Shown in pieces: positions 1-6,959 of a DNA stretch of 7,448 nucleotides (position 1 is the stretch's first letter; each line of letters starts with the position of its first letter). A program made the position numbers and the translations under genes. Source of the stretch: Deltaproteobacteria bacterium (GTDB lineage: Bacteria > Bdellovibrionota_C > UBA2361 > SZUA-149 > JADYYL01); assembly GCA_020853655.1 (NCBI GenBank), contig JADYYL010000260.1, forward strand, positions 1-7,448, given 5' to 3'. Under the pieces are notes generated by a model, which saw only the letters and a list, made by a program, of their open reading frames with translations, had not been told where the DNA came from and made no database searches.

Positions 1-141
1 AACCATCAAGGAGACCTATTGGACGGACTCATGGGCAACCGCCCGTTCGGAAGTGACCGCGTGACATTCCTCAAGGGGAAGACCCCAGTCGCGGGTTCCC
101 ACATGTTCTTGATCCCATTGCTCGACGCTCGCTCGATCTAG
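1..141 (+). CDS. C-terminal fragment of an unrecognised protein (start lies outside the window)
   Basis: Frame 1 is open from the first base to a TAG at 139-141, giving the last 46 residues of a protein, ending in LLDARSI. Third codon positions are mostly G or C, as in the certain genes downstream, which supports real coding. The fragment is mixed hydrophilic and hydrophobic with no motif I recognise, so no function is offered. Its stop codon is followed with no gap by the ATG of the CorC-family gene. That arrangement favours transcription as one unit and translational coupling, particularly because no Shine-Dalgarno sequence precedes the downstream ATG. The coding call is fairly likely. The identity is unknown. 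Confidence 0.6.
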   Translation, partial: NHQGDLLDGLMGNRPFGSDRVTFLKGKTPVAGSHMFLIPLLDARSI

Positions 142-1647
142 ATGGAAGAATCAGTTTCTATTCTTTTTGGCATTTTCGTTTCGTTGCTGCTTGTCATCGC
201 AAACGGCTTCTTCGTCGCCGTCGAGTTTGCGCTCGTTCGCAGCCACCCGACGAAGCTCAAAGCCCCAGAGATGAAGACGAAGATGGGCTCTGGGTCGGCG
301 TTGAAGCTGATCGACGCGCTCGATCTCAGCTTGTCGGCAACTCAGGTAGGCATCACAATCGCAAGCTTGATCTTGGGGTGGTGGGGGGAGCTGACCTTCA
401 ATCGGCTTATCATCGATCTCTTTGATGCCTTCTCGATACCCGTTTCTCCTGTCGTTTCGCACGCTGTCGCAACGGCGTTCGCGATCGTCATCCTGACGTT
501 CCTCCACGTTGTGCTGGGGGAGTTAGTTTGTAAGTCTGTCGCGATTCGCTACCCGGAAACCTGTCTTCGGGTTCTGGCGCCGATGATGCTCCTGTTTACG
601 ATCGTCTGCCGACCCATCATCGGGTTCCTCAATGCCTCTGCGAATCTGTTTCTCTGGCTCGTCGGAATTCGCACCCCGGCGGAAAGCGAGCGGGTCCACT
701 CCCTCGCCGAGCTTGCGATGCTCGTTTCTCACAGCACTGAACGTGGCGTGATCGACAAGACCGAAGAGGAGATGCTCCAAGGAGTATTCCAGTTTTCGGA
801 GACCGTTGCTCGCGAGGTGATGACTCCCAGAACCGATCTCATCACCATCCCGGTGGATGCGACCTTTGACGACGTGCTTCAGATCGCTGTGACCTCGGGT
901 CTGTCGCGTTTCCCTGTCGTCGGCGAGACCGTTGACGACGTTCTTGGACTTCTTCTCCTGCGCGACATGCTACCGTATTTCGCGATGAAAAGCGGTGTCG
1001 GATCCCGAGACTTTTCACTGCGGCGCGTCATGCGCGAGCCGTTTTTCGTTCCAGGGACGAAGCCGATCGATGACCTCTTGAACGAATTCAAGCGGCGCAA
1101 AGTTCATATCGCAGTTGTTCTTGATGAACATGGCGGTGTGGACGGGGTGGTCACGCTAGAGGACGTGATTGAGGAGATCGTCGGAGATATCTTCGACGAG
1201 TCCGATGAGTTTCAACGGGCGATCACGCGTCAGGAGAACGGCGATCATCTCGTGGAAGGCGGAGTCCTTGTTGCGGATATCAACGAGCGGCTTGGCTTCG
1301 AGATCCCCGAAGGGGATTATGACACCGTTGCCGGTTTCATTTACGCGGTGCTCGGTCGACTGCCACGAGTTGGCGATACGGTCCTGCTCTACCCGAATGG
1401 ACAGTTTGCCATCGAAGGGCAGGTGGAAACTCGACAGTCTCTTTCCCAGGTTGGTCGAGATTCGGGCACTGACGACGAAGGCACGAATTGGTCTGAGGAG
1501 CCGGGTGAAGAGCTCCGGCCGGTGGCCAATATCGTTGTTGAAAGGGTTCAGGGCCGACGCATCGAGACAGTTCGCCTTCAGCGGCTCGTTGAGCCGGAAA
1601 TTGTGGAATCCGACCACGAACCCCTCTCATCCCAAGCAAAGGGATAG
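142..1647 (+). CDS. CNNM/CorC (HlyC) family membrane protein with CBS pair
   Basis: A 501-residue inner-membrane protein of the family that includes Mg2+/Co2+-efflux CorC and related cation transporters. The N-terminal DUF21/CNNM membrane domain spans about residues 5-180. Hydrophobic segments lie near 5-30, 64-85, 103-128 and 144-174, and hallmark stretches are NGFFVAVEFALVR (21-33), SATQVGITIASLILG (65-79) and VVLGEL (123-128). Two CBS repeats follow (about 224-280 and 293-352; DEHGG at 328-332), the usual cytosolic nucleotide-sensing module. A CorC_HlyC domain covers about 368-482. Two oddities are visible. The usual GELVPK motif reads GELVCK (Cys130), and an acidic stretch of about 35 residues (428-462) separates the body of the CorC_HlyC domain from its last strands (NIVVERVQGRRIETVRL). 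ATG 142 abuts the preceding stop, so coupled translation is likely. The family is secure. The ion transported cannot be read from sequence, and the old haemolysin name is not meaningful here. Confidence 0.93.
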   Translation: MEESVSILFGIFVSLLLVIANGFFVAVEFALVRSHPTKLKAPEMKTKMGSGSALKLIDALDLSLSATQVGITIASLILGWWGELTFNRLIIDLFDAFSIPVSPVVSHAVATAFAIVILTFLHVVLGELVCKSVAIRYPETCLRVLAPMMLLFTIVCRPIIGFLNASANLFLWLVGIRTPAESERVHSLAELAMLVSHSTERGVIDKTEEEMLQGVFQFSETVAREVMTPRTDLITIPVDATFDDVLQIAVTSGLSRFPVVGETVDDVLGLLLLRDMLPYFAMKSGVGSRDFSLRRVMREPFFVPGTKPIDDLLNEFKRRKVHIAVVLDEHGGVDGVVTLEDVIEEIVGDIFDESDEFQRAITRQENGDHLVEGGVLVADINERLGFEIPEGDYDTVAGFIYAVLGRLPRVGDTVLLYPNGQFAIEGQVETRQSLSQVGRDSGTDDEGTNWSEEPGEELRPVANIVVERVQGRRIETVRLQRLVEPEIVESDHEPLSSQAKG

Positions 1648-1658
1648 ATCTCATAGAA

Positions 1659-1684
1659 TCGCTTGAGCTGAGCCGCTCAAGTGA
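1659..1684 (+). terminator. Hairpin just after the CorC-family gene; possible terminator without a U-tract
   Basis: The arms CTTGAGC (1662-1668) and GCTCAAG (1675-1681) are perfect complements around a 6-nt loop. The stem extends outward by a G-T wobble, a C-G and a T-A pair, giving a 10-bp stem that begins 11 bases after the stop codon. No run of T follows, so it is not a textbook intrinsic terminator. It may instead mark an RNA 3' end or protect one. A weaker 6-bp hairpin, AACGAA (1694-1699) with TTCGTT (1703-1708), lies immediately downstream. Confidence 0.35.
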
Positions 1685-1738
1685 CTGATTCGAAACGAAA
1701 TCTTCGTTCAAATCACAATCTATCCCCGCCGTTTTGAG

Positions 1739-1758
1739 CGTGCGAAGCCGTTCGCGCG
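1739..1758 (+). other. Potential hairpin in the leader of the PHP-like gene
   Basis: CGTGCGAA (1739-1746) can pair with TTCGCGCG (1751-1758) around a GCCG tetraloop, giving 8 pairs with one G-T wobble. It ends 39 bases before the ATG at 1798, so it would sit in the 5' leader of that gene if transcription starts upstream. No known riboswitch or operator is recognised. I found no convincing promoter or strong ribosome-binding site in 1648-1797. Confidence 0.3.
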
Positions 1759-1797
1759 TCCAGTGGCCTAAACCTGAGAGAATCGGAACAGTTTACC

Positions 1798-2820
1798 ATG
1801 TCTATCCGCGAAGATTCCGCCACCGGGCGTGGCGCGAAAGGGAAGAAGCCGGTCGCCATTGCTGCTGAGGCGATCGTTACTGAAGGGAAGAAACCCGCTG
1901 CTCGTGGCGAACGACGGGCGCCGGTTGTGAAAGGATTGCAGAAGCACCGCCAACAGAAGCGCGCTGCCGCTGCGGGCCGGCCAATAAAGGTGGTCGAGGA
2001 AGAAGCGCCACCGATCGATCTCAAAGACACTGTTGTTACCGACCGATTGATCAAGACCTTTCGAAAGGTCGCCGCGGCCCAAAAGAAGAACCAAGTCCAG
2101 CGCCCTCGCGTGTCCTACGCGAACTTCCTCGCGAAGCCGCCAGCCAATGCGAAAAAGTATTCAATCGACCTCCGGGTGCACACGCCGGGAACAATCGGCT
2201 ATTTCACCAGCGGCGGTGTAGAGCCCGGACCGGCGCTTGTCCGCCTTGCGAAAGTGAAAGGGTTGGATGTTATCGGGCTGACAGACTTTTATAACGCGAC
2301 GTATATCGATATCGTCCACGAGTCGATTCCGAATCCCGATATCGCGATTATTCCGGGTGTCGACCTCTGCTGCGCCGTGGGATCATGTCGCGAGGTTTAC
2401 GTCACCGCGCTGTTTCCGGAAACTTTCCGCACTGCGGATATCTCGCGGATTCTCGCGGACTTTAACGTGCCGAAGGCTGCCTACGGCAGAGCTGACTACT
2501 GCCTCGACGTGCCCTTTCGTCAAGTGCTTGATGTCATCGAGGGCGCCGGTGGCGTCGCGATTCCGACTCAGCTCGACAAGACGCCCTATCGCCAGTTGGC
2601 TATTCCGCCGCTTGTGGAGATCTACGGGATGCGCGCGTTCGATCTCGTGCATCCGGACAACTCGGAATACTTTAAAGAGCGTTGGCCGGACGGACGTTTC
2701 ACATTCTTCTCCTTCTCGAACTCGACCGCTCTCGCGCAGATCGGGACGCGAATTGCGAAAGTGAAGATGTCGTCGCCGACCTTTGCGGGCATTAAGCAAA
2801 TCACGCAGCGCCGTTCGTAA
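1798..2820 (+). CDS. PHP-like protein with degraded metal site and basic N-terminal tail
   Basis: A 340-residue protein. Residues 1-118 are a low-complexity Lys/Arg/Ala-rich tail (examples: RQQKRAAAAGR at 51-61, TFRKVAAAQKK at 87-97) with no signal peptide. Residues about 121-320 follow the order of PHP phosphoesterase motifs. DLRVHT (124-129) stands where DLHVHT is usual, LTDFYN (161-166) where TDH is usual, and IPGVDL (185-190) where PGxE is usual. Further on, EVYV (199-202) replaces a conserved His, GGVAIPTQL (251-259) replaces GGVAxxAHP, and SNST plus IG (307-316) replaces SDAHxxxxIG. Most metal-ligand His/Asp positions are therefore substituted and only His128 is clearly kept, so a conventional metallophosphoesterase activity is unlikely. 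PHP domains otherwise occur in histidinol phosphatases, nucleases and DNA polymerases. Start ATG 1798 has only a weak purine stretch upstream. It lies 126 bp before the preferred dnaE start. The coding call is secure, the fold likely and the role unknown; scaffolding or nucleic-acid binding are guesses. Confidence 0.85.
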   Translation: MSIREDSATGRGAKGKKPVAIAAEAIVTEGKKPAARGERRAPVVKGLQKHRQQKRAAAAGRPIKVVEEEAPPIDLKDTVVTDRLIKTFRKVAAAQKKNQVQRPRVSYANFLAKPPANAKKYSIDLRVHTPGTIGYFTSGGVEPGPALVRLAKVKGLDVIGLTDFYNATYIDIVHESIPNPDIAIIPGVDLCCAVGSCREVYVTALFPETFRTADISRILADFNVPKAAYGRADYCLDVPFRQVLDVIEGAGGVAIPTQLDKTPYRQLAIPPLVEIYGMRAFDLVHPDNSEYFKERWPDGRFTFFSFSNSTALAQIGTRIAKVKMSSPTFAGIKQITQRRS

Positions 2821-2868
2821 CACTTTCAAGCTGTCGCAGGAGCCCGCATTCTGACGTCGCGGGGGGAT

Positions 2869-2897
2869 GGAAGCTCTGACTTAGTCGCAGAGCTTCC
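2869..2897 (+). promoter_or_regulatory. Perfect 10-bp inverted repeat upstream of dnaE
   Basis: GGAAGCTCTG (2869-2878) is exactly complementary to CAGAGCTTCC (2888-2897) across a 9-nt spacer. It lies between the PHP-like gene and dnaE, 49 bases after the stop codon of the former and 49 bases before the preferred dnaE ATG. No T-run follows, so it is not a classical intrinsic terminator. It could be a protein-binding operator, a leader RNA hairpin that limits dnaE expression, or a 3' end for the upstream transcript. The 3' arm ends 4 bases before the alternative dnaE start at 2902 and would bury any ribosome site used there. Confidence 0.45.
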
Positions 2898-2946
2898 TCT
2901 GATGACTTCCTTGAGAGGGACATCGCCGTGTGGTTTACTCCATGGC

Positions 2947-5900
2947 ATGTCGCAGTTCGTTCACCTTCACCTCCATACTCAGTACAGCGTTCTTGATGGA
3001 GCGAATAAGCTCCACAATGTGATCGAACGCGCACATTCGCTTGGCCAGCCAGCGATTGCGGTGACCGATCACGGCAATATGCACGGCGCGGTAGAGTTCT
3101 TCCTGGCGGCAAAGGAAACCGGCATAAAGCCGATCATCGGCTGCGAAGTTTACGTCTCCTCTGGCAATCGATTTGATCGAACGCCGAGAGCTCAAGGAGG
3201 GGCTCGTACACACCACCTCACCCTCCTCGCGCAGAACCGAGAGGGTTACCAGAACCTCTGTAAGCTTGTCTCGCTCGGTTACACCGAGGGGTTTTATTTT
3301 AAGCCGCGGGTCGATCTCGATCTCCTCAAAGAGCTCAGCGGTGGAATCATCGCACTGAGTGGCTGCGTCTCAAGCGAGTTCTCCTATTTTGCACAGAACG
3401 AGATCTTCGAAAGCGCGCTCGCGTGTGCGGAACGGTATGCGTCGATTTTCCGCGATCGGTATTATCTCGAGATTCAGCCACATCGCTTCGCCGAGCAGCT
3501 CAAAGTCAATACGATCGCTCGCGAAGTGGGACGGAAGCTGGGCCTCCCTCTTGTTGCCACGAACGACTGTCATTACCTGAACGCCGATGATGCTCACGCG
3601 CAAGAGGTGCTGATGTGCATCTCGACCGGCAAGCTCATCACCGATCCCGATCGAATCCAGCACACGGATGCGCACCTGCATCTGAAGACCGTCGACGAAA
3701 TGCTGGCCGAACTTCCTGAAGACGAAGAGGCCATCCGGAATACGGTTGATATCGCTCAGCGATGCGATCTTGATTTTGATTTTTCGACCTATCACATGCC
3801 GCACTTCGAGCCCCCTGCGGAAAAGACGCTCGAAGACTTCTTTACCGAAGAGGCCCGCGCGGGACTCGAGCGACGTTTCGAGCTTTTCCGGAGCCGGGGT
3901 GAAGAGTGTGGACCAGAGCGCGAGGCCGTCTATTGGGCGCGACTGGAAGAGGAGATCTCGCTCATCCTCAAGATGGGGTTTGCAGGTTATTTCCTCGTGG
4001 TCTCCGACTTTATCCGTTGGGCAAAGGATCGCGACATTCCTGTCGGCCCTGGCCGGGGGAGTGCCGCGGGCTCTCTCGTTGCCTATGTCATGTCCATCAC
4101 CGAACTCGACCCGATTGCGCACAAGTTGCTGTTCGAGCGGTTCTTGAATCCAGAACGGATCAGTCTGCCTGATATCGATATCGACTTCTGCATCAACGGT
4201 CGCGATCAGGTGATTGAGTATGTGTCGCAGAAATACGGGCGAGATAAGGTCGCACAGATCTGCACATTTGGAACGCTCAAGGCAAAGGCTGTCATCAAAG
4301 ACGTCGGTCGGGTGCTCGGCCTGAGCTACGCCGAGACGGATCGAATTGCCAAGCTTATCCCTGCGCCCCGCCAGGGATTCGATTATCCACTGTCGGAAGC
4401 ATTGCAGATGGAAAAACGCCTTCGGGAGTATGCCGAAGGTGAGGGGAAGCAGCTTATCGATGTCGCGCTGCGACTCGAAGGACTCTCGCGCCACACCTCG
4501 ACTCATGCCGCGGGTATCGTGATCGCTGACAAGCCGATCATGGAATACATGCCGCTGATGGTCGACAAGGACCAGCAAGTCGTGACGCAGTTCTCGATGA
4601 GCTACGTCGAGAAAATCGGATTGGTCAAGTTCGACTTCCTCGGACTCAAAACGCTGACCGTGCTTCGAGAAGCCGTTCGGATGATTGAGGACGCGACCGG
4701 CGAGAAGATTGACCTCAACGCGCTCCCGCTGAACGATAAGAAAACGTATCAGCTGATTAGCTCCGGGCGGAGCATCGGTGTGTTCCAGCTGGAAAGCTCG
4801 GGCATCACCGACATGGTGACTCGACTGAAGCCAAACTGCTTCGACGATCTCGTCGCTATCCTTGCACTCTATCGTCCCGGCCCGCTCGACGCGGGAATGG
4901 TCGACCACTACATCAATCGCAAGCACAAACGCGAGGCGGTCCGCTATCAACACCCGATGCTCGAAGGGATTCTGAGCGATACCTACGGCATCATCTTGTA
5001 TCAAGAGCAGATCATGCAGATTGCCCGCGACATGGCGGGCTATTCTCTCGGTGACGCCGATTTGTTGCGACGCGCGATGGGGAAGAAGAAGCCTGCAGAG
5101 ATGGCGAAGCAGCGCGAAATCTTCGTGCGTGGGGCGAAGGCCAAGGGCGTCAGCGATAGCGTCGCGACCGAAGTCTTCGATCAGATGGAGACGTTCGCGC
5201 GTTACGGTTTCAACCGAAGTCACTCTGCCGCTTATGCTCTGATCTCATTTCAGACCGCGTATCTGAAGGCGCACTATCCTCGATTCTTCATGGCGGCGTT
5301 GATGACGCTGGAAATGGACGGTACCGATCGGACGCTCAAAAACTTGAACGAGTGTAGCGCGATGGATATCGACGTCCTTCCACCGGACGTGAATACGGGC
5401 AGCGTCGGATTTCAGGTCGTCGGGAAAACCATAGTCTTTGGCCTCGCGGCGATGAAGGGCGTCGGCGCGCGGGCGGTGGAGCAGGTCATCGAGGAACGGA
5501 AACGGCGCGGTCCGTTTAAGGGGTTGCTCGATTTTTGTGCCCGAGTTGACTCGAGCATTGTCAACCGAAGGACGCTTGAGAACTTCATCAAGAGTGGTGC
5601 GTTCGACGGTTCTCAGGTCACTCGCGCTGAGATGATGTCGCGGCTCGACGACGTGATTAAGATGGCGGAGCGCTACAAACAGGAAGCGCAGTCGAACCAG
5701 ATGAGCCTCTTTTCTGCCCGTGGGGAGCTGCCGTCGGAAGAGAAGGCGTTCGCAAATCGCCGGACGCTCGGCGAATTCCCGGTCAATGTAAAGCTTGCGC
5801 ATGAGAAAGAGGCGCTCGGGTTTTATCTCTCGGGGCATCCGCTCGAGAAATTTCGCCACGAACTCGACCGACTCGGAAGCTCCACCATCGCCTCGGTGCT

Positions 5901-6414
5901 CAACCGAAACGATGGTGCGGAGGTTCGAGTCTCGGGAGTCATCACGTTCTTGCGGCTGAAAAATACGAAGAAGGGAGATCGCTACGCGACCTTCGTGCTC
6001 GAGGACATGCTCGATACCATCGAAGTGATCGTCTGGCCCGACACCTATCAAAAAGCGTATCAGGTGCTGAACTCAGAGGATCCTATCCTCATTGCCGGAC
6101 GCCTTGATGTCTCCGACGAGCGCCGGTTGATTGTTGCATCGACGATCGAGTCCGCCATCGCACTGCGCGACAAGACCGCAAAACTTGCCGTCGTGTCGGT
6201 CGAGACCTCTCACTGCACGCCAGAACGATTCGAGAGTCTGAAGAAGTTGCTTGCCGAGCACCGCGGCGAGGTCCCCGTAAAGCTCATCCTGAAAGAGCCG
6301 AAGCACTCGGAGACCGAAGTGATGCTCCCGTCTGAATTGCGGATCGCTCCGTCGGAGACGTTGTGCACCCGTATTGAGGAGTTATTTGGATCGCCGGTGA
6401 TGAGCTTCCGATAA
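2947..6414 (+). CDS. dnaE: DNA polymerase III subunit alpha (replicative polymerase)
   Basis: Catalytic alpha subunit of the replicative holoenzyme, 1155 residues, a normal DnaE length. Start ATG 2947 is chosen because family members begin a few residues before the FVHLHLHT motif. ATG 2902 would add 15 residues but has no ribosome site and sits beside a hairpin. The N-terminal PHP domain (about 1-280) keeps the usual ligand positions: His8, His10, Asp17, His42, Glu67, His90, Cys140, Asp207, His209. The polymerase core shows PVGPGRGSAAGSLVAY (365-380) and PDIDIDF (408-414) with Asp409 and Asp411. The third catalytic aspartate is Asp563 in KFDFLGL, with the same 154-residue spacing as E. coli D401-D555. 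YGFNRSHSAAYA follows at 753-764. A helix-hairpin-helix region (about 830-870), a beta-clamp motif QMSLF (918-922), an OB fold (about 990-1070) and a C-terminal tau-binding-type domain complete the protein. No frameshift or truncation is seen. The intact PHP site leaves open intrinsic proofreading or a structural role beside an epsilon subunit. Confidence 0.98.
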   Translation: MSQFVHLHLHTQYSVLDGANKLHNVIERAHSLGQPAIAVTDHGNMHGAVEFFLAAKETGIKPIIGCEVYVSSGNRFDRTPRAQGGARTHHLTLLAQNREGYQNLCKLVSLGYTEGFYFKPRVDLDLLKELSGGIIALSGCVSSEFSYFAQNEIFESALACAERYASIFRDRYYLEIQPHRFAEQLKVNTIAREVGRKLGLPLVATNDCHYLNADDAHAQEVLMCISTGKLITDPDRIQHTDAHLHLKTVDEMLAELPEDEEAIRNTVDIAQRCDLDFDFSTYHMPHFEPPAEKTLEDFFTEEARAGLERRFELFRSRGEECGPEREAVYWARLEEEISLILKMGFAGYFLVVSDFIRWAKDRDIPVGPGRGSAAGSLVAYVMSITELDPIAHKLLFERFLNPERISLPDIDIDFCINGRDQVIEYVSQKYGRDKVAQICTFGTLKAKAVIKDVGRVLGLSYAETDRIAKLIPAPRQGFDYPLSEALQMEKRLREYAEGEGKQLIDVALRLEGLSRHTSTHAAGIVIADKPIMEYMPLMVDKDQQVVTQFSMSYVEKIGLVKFDFLGLKTLTVLREAVRMIEDATGEKIDLNALPLNDKKTYQLISSGRSIGVFQLESSGITDMVTRLKPNCFDDLVAILALYRPGPLDAGMVDHYINRKHKREAVRYQHPMLEGILSDTYGIILYQEQIMQIARDMAGYSLGDADLLRRAMGKKKPAEMAKQREIFVRGAKAKGVSDSVATEVFDQMETFARYGFNRSHSAAYALISFQTAYLKAHYPRFFMAALMTLEMDGTDRTLKNLNECSAMDIDVLPPDVNTGSVGFQVVGKTIVFGLAAMKGVGARAVEQVIEERKRRGPFKGLLDFCARVDSSIVNRRTLENFIKSGAFDGSQVTRAEMMSRLDDVIKMAERYKQEAQSNQMSLFSARGELPSEEKAFANRRTLGEFPVNVKLAHEKEALGFYLSGHPLEKFRHELDRLGSSTIASVLNRNDGAEVRVSGVITFLRLKNTKKGDRYATFVLEDMLDTIEVIVWPDTYQKAYQVLNSEDPILIAGRLDVSDERRLIVASTIESAIALRDKTAKLAVVSVETSHCTPERFESLKKLLAEHRGEVPVKLILKEPKHSETEVMLPSELRIAPSETLCTRIEELFGSPVMSFR

Positions 6415-6437
6415 CGAAGCCCGTCTCTGTTCCCTGA

Positions 6438-6866
6438 CTATTTCAACCGAAGTCGAGTTCCGAACATCGTGTCGGCATACTTGGTGTATGTCACGCTGTC
6501 GCGCTGTGGCGCGGCGGGCGCTTCGTTCTGGCGATCGGCAAGGGGGTTGTTAATCACTCGCCCGTTCGACATCGCCGACGCAAACGGGGCAAAGAGAGGT
6601 CGACTTGCGGCGGTAGAACCGTTCGCGGCGTCAGGGTTCTGCTTCACCTGACCGTCGGTAAACTCGTTAATGCTTTGCGAGTAGTATTCGTTGAGATCCC
6701 GGCGCTGCTCCGTTCGAGCCTTCAGCTCGATTTCGGCGCGTTCCTGTTTCTTGGCAGCCTCGACTTTTTGCCGGGTTCGTTCGTCATTCAAACGTTTGAG
6801 CCGCTCCTGCTCGCGAGGGCCCATGTGAAGCGCTTCGAAAAATGGATCAGGGGGTTTGATGCTCAT
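6438..6866 (-). CDS. Hypothetical charged 142-residue protein, convergent to dnaE
   Basis: The reading frame runs from ATG at 6866-6864 to TAG at 6440-6438 on the minus strand, ending 23 bp from the dnaE stop, so the two genes are convergent. Residues about 16-60 are rich in Glu, Lys, Arg and Gln and look like one long charged helix, possibly a coiled coil (for example QERLKRLNDERTRQKVEAAKK). About 80-125 is a low-complexity Ala/Pro/Asn/Ser linker. The C-terminus is TKYADTMFGTRLRLK. There is no signal peptide, membrane segment, cysteine motif or recognised domain, so it is probably cytoplasmic. A plausible promoter lies upstream, but the ribosome site is weak (AAAGAACGA, about 6-14 bases before the ATG). 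I do not recognise the family. The coding call rests on the sensible composition, convergent position and promoter. Confidence 0.7.
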   Translation of the reverse strand: MSIKPPDPFFEALHMGPREQERLKRLNDERTRQKVEAAKKQERAEIELKARTEQRRDLNEYYSQSINEFTDGQVKQNPDAANGSTAASRPLFAPFASAMSNGRVINNPLADRQNEAPAAPQRDSVTYTKYADTMFGTRLRLK

Positions 6867-6930
6867 GTGGATCGTTCTTTAAGTGCGAACACCCCGCCTA
6901 CACCTCAGACCACAGACGGTTATGGTCAAA

Positions 6931-6959
6931 AGCATACTGATCGTATCCCGAAGTGACAA
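6931..6959 (-). promoter_or_regulatory. Putative sigma-70-type promoter for the 142-residue hypothetical gene
   Basis: Reading the minus strand, TTGTCA (plus coordinates 6959-6954, five of six matches to the -35 consensus) is followed by a 17-bp spacer and TATGCT (6936-6931, four of six matches to the -10 consensus). Transcription would start near 6924, giving a leader of about 57 nt before the ATG at 6866. The spacing is ideal and the placement fits the only gene on that strand. Motifs this short can occur by chance. Confidence 0.42.

Noticed and set aside
1169..1666. 165-residue forward frame overlapping the CorC-family gene
   Set aside because: Out-of-frame shadow of a well-conserved gene; Ser/Arg-rich with no domain.
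2902..2946. Alternative upstream start for dnaE
   Set aside because: The added 15 residues do not resemble the family N-terminus, there is no ribosome site before 2902, and the perfect hairpin ends 4 bases before it. It cannot be fully excluded because ATG 2947 also lacks a strong ribosome site.
2833..2955. Three copies of GTCGCAG (2833-2839, 2884-2890, 2949-2955) around the dnaE start
   Set aside because: A 7-base word noticed after the fact, with irregular spacing and one copy inside the coding sequence. Too weak to call an operator.
3370..5223. 617-residue open frame antisense to dnaE
   Set aside because: It lies wholly inside the certain dnaE gene on the opposite strand. Its His/Arg/Asp-rich composition is what the reverse complement of GC-rich codons gives, and it shows no domain.
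5245..6051. 268-residue open frame antisense to dnaE
   Set aside because: Another reverse-strand shadow of dnaE, without a recognisable motif.
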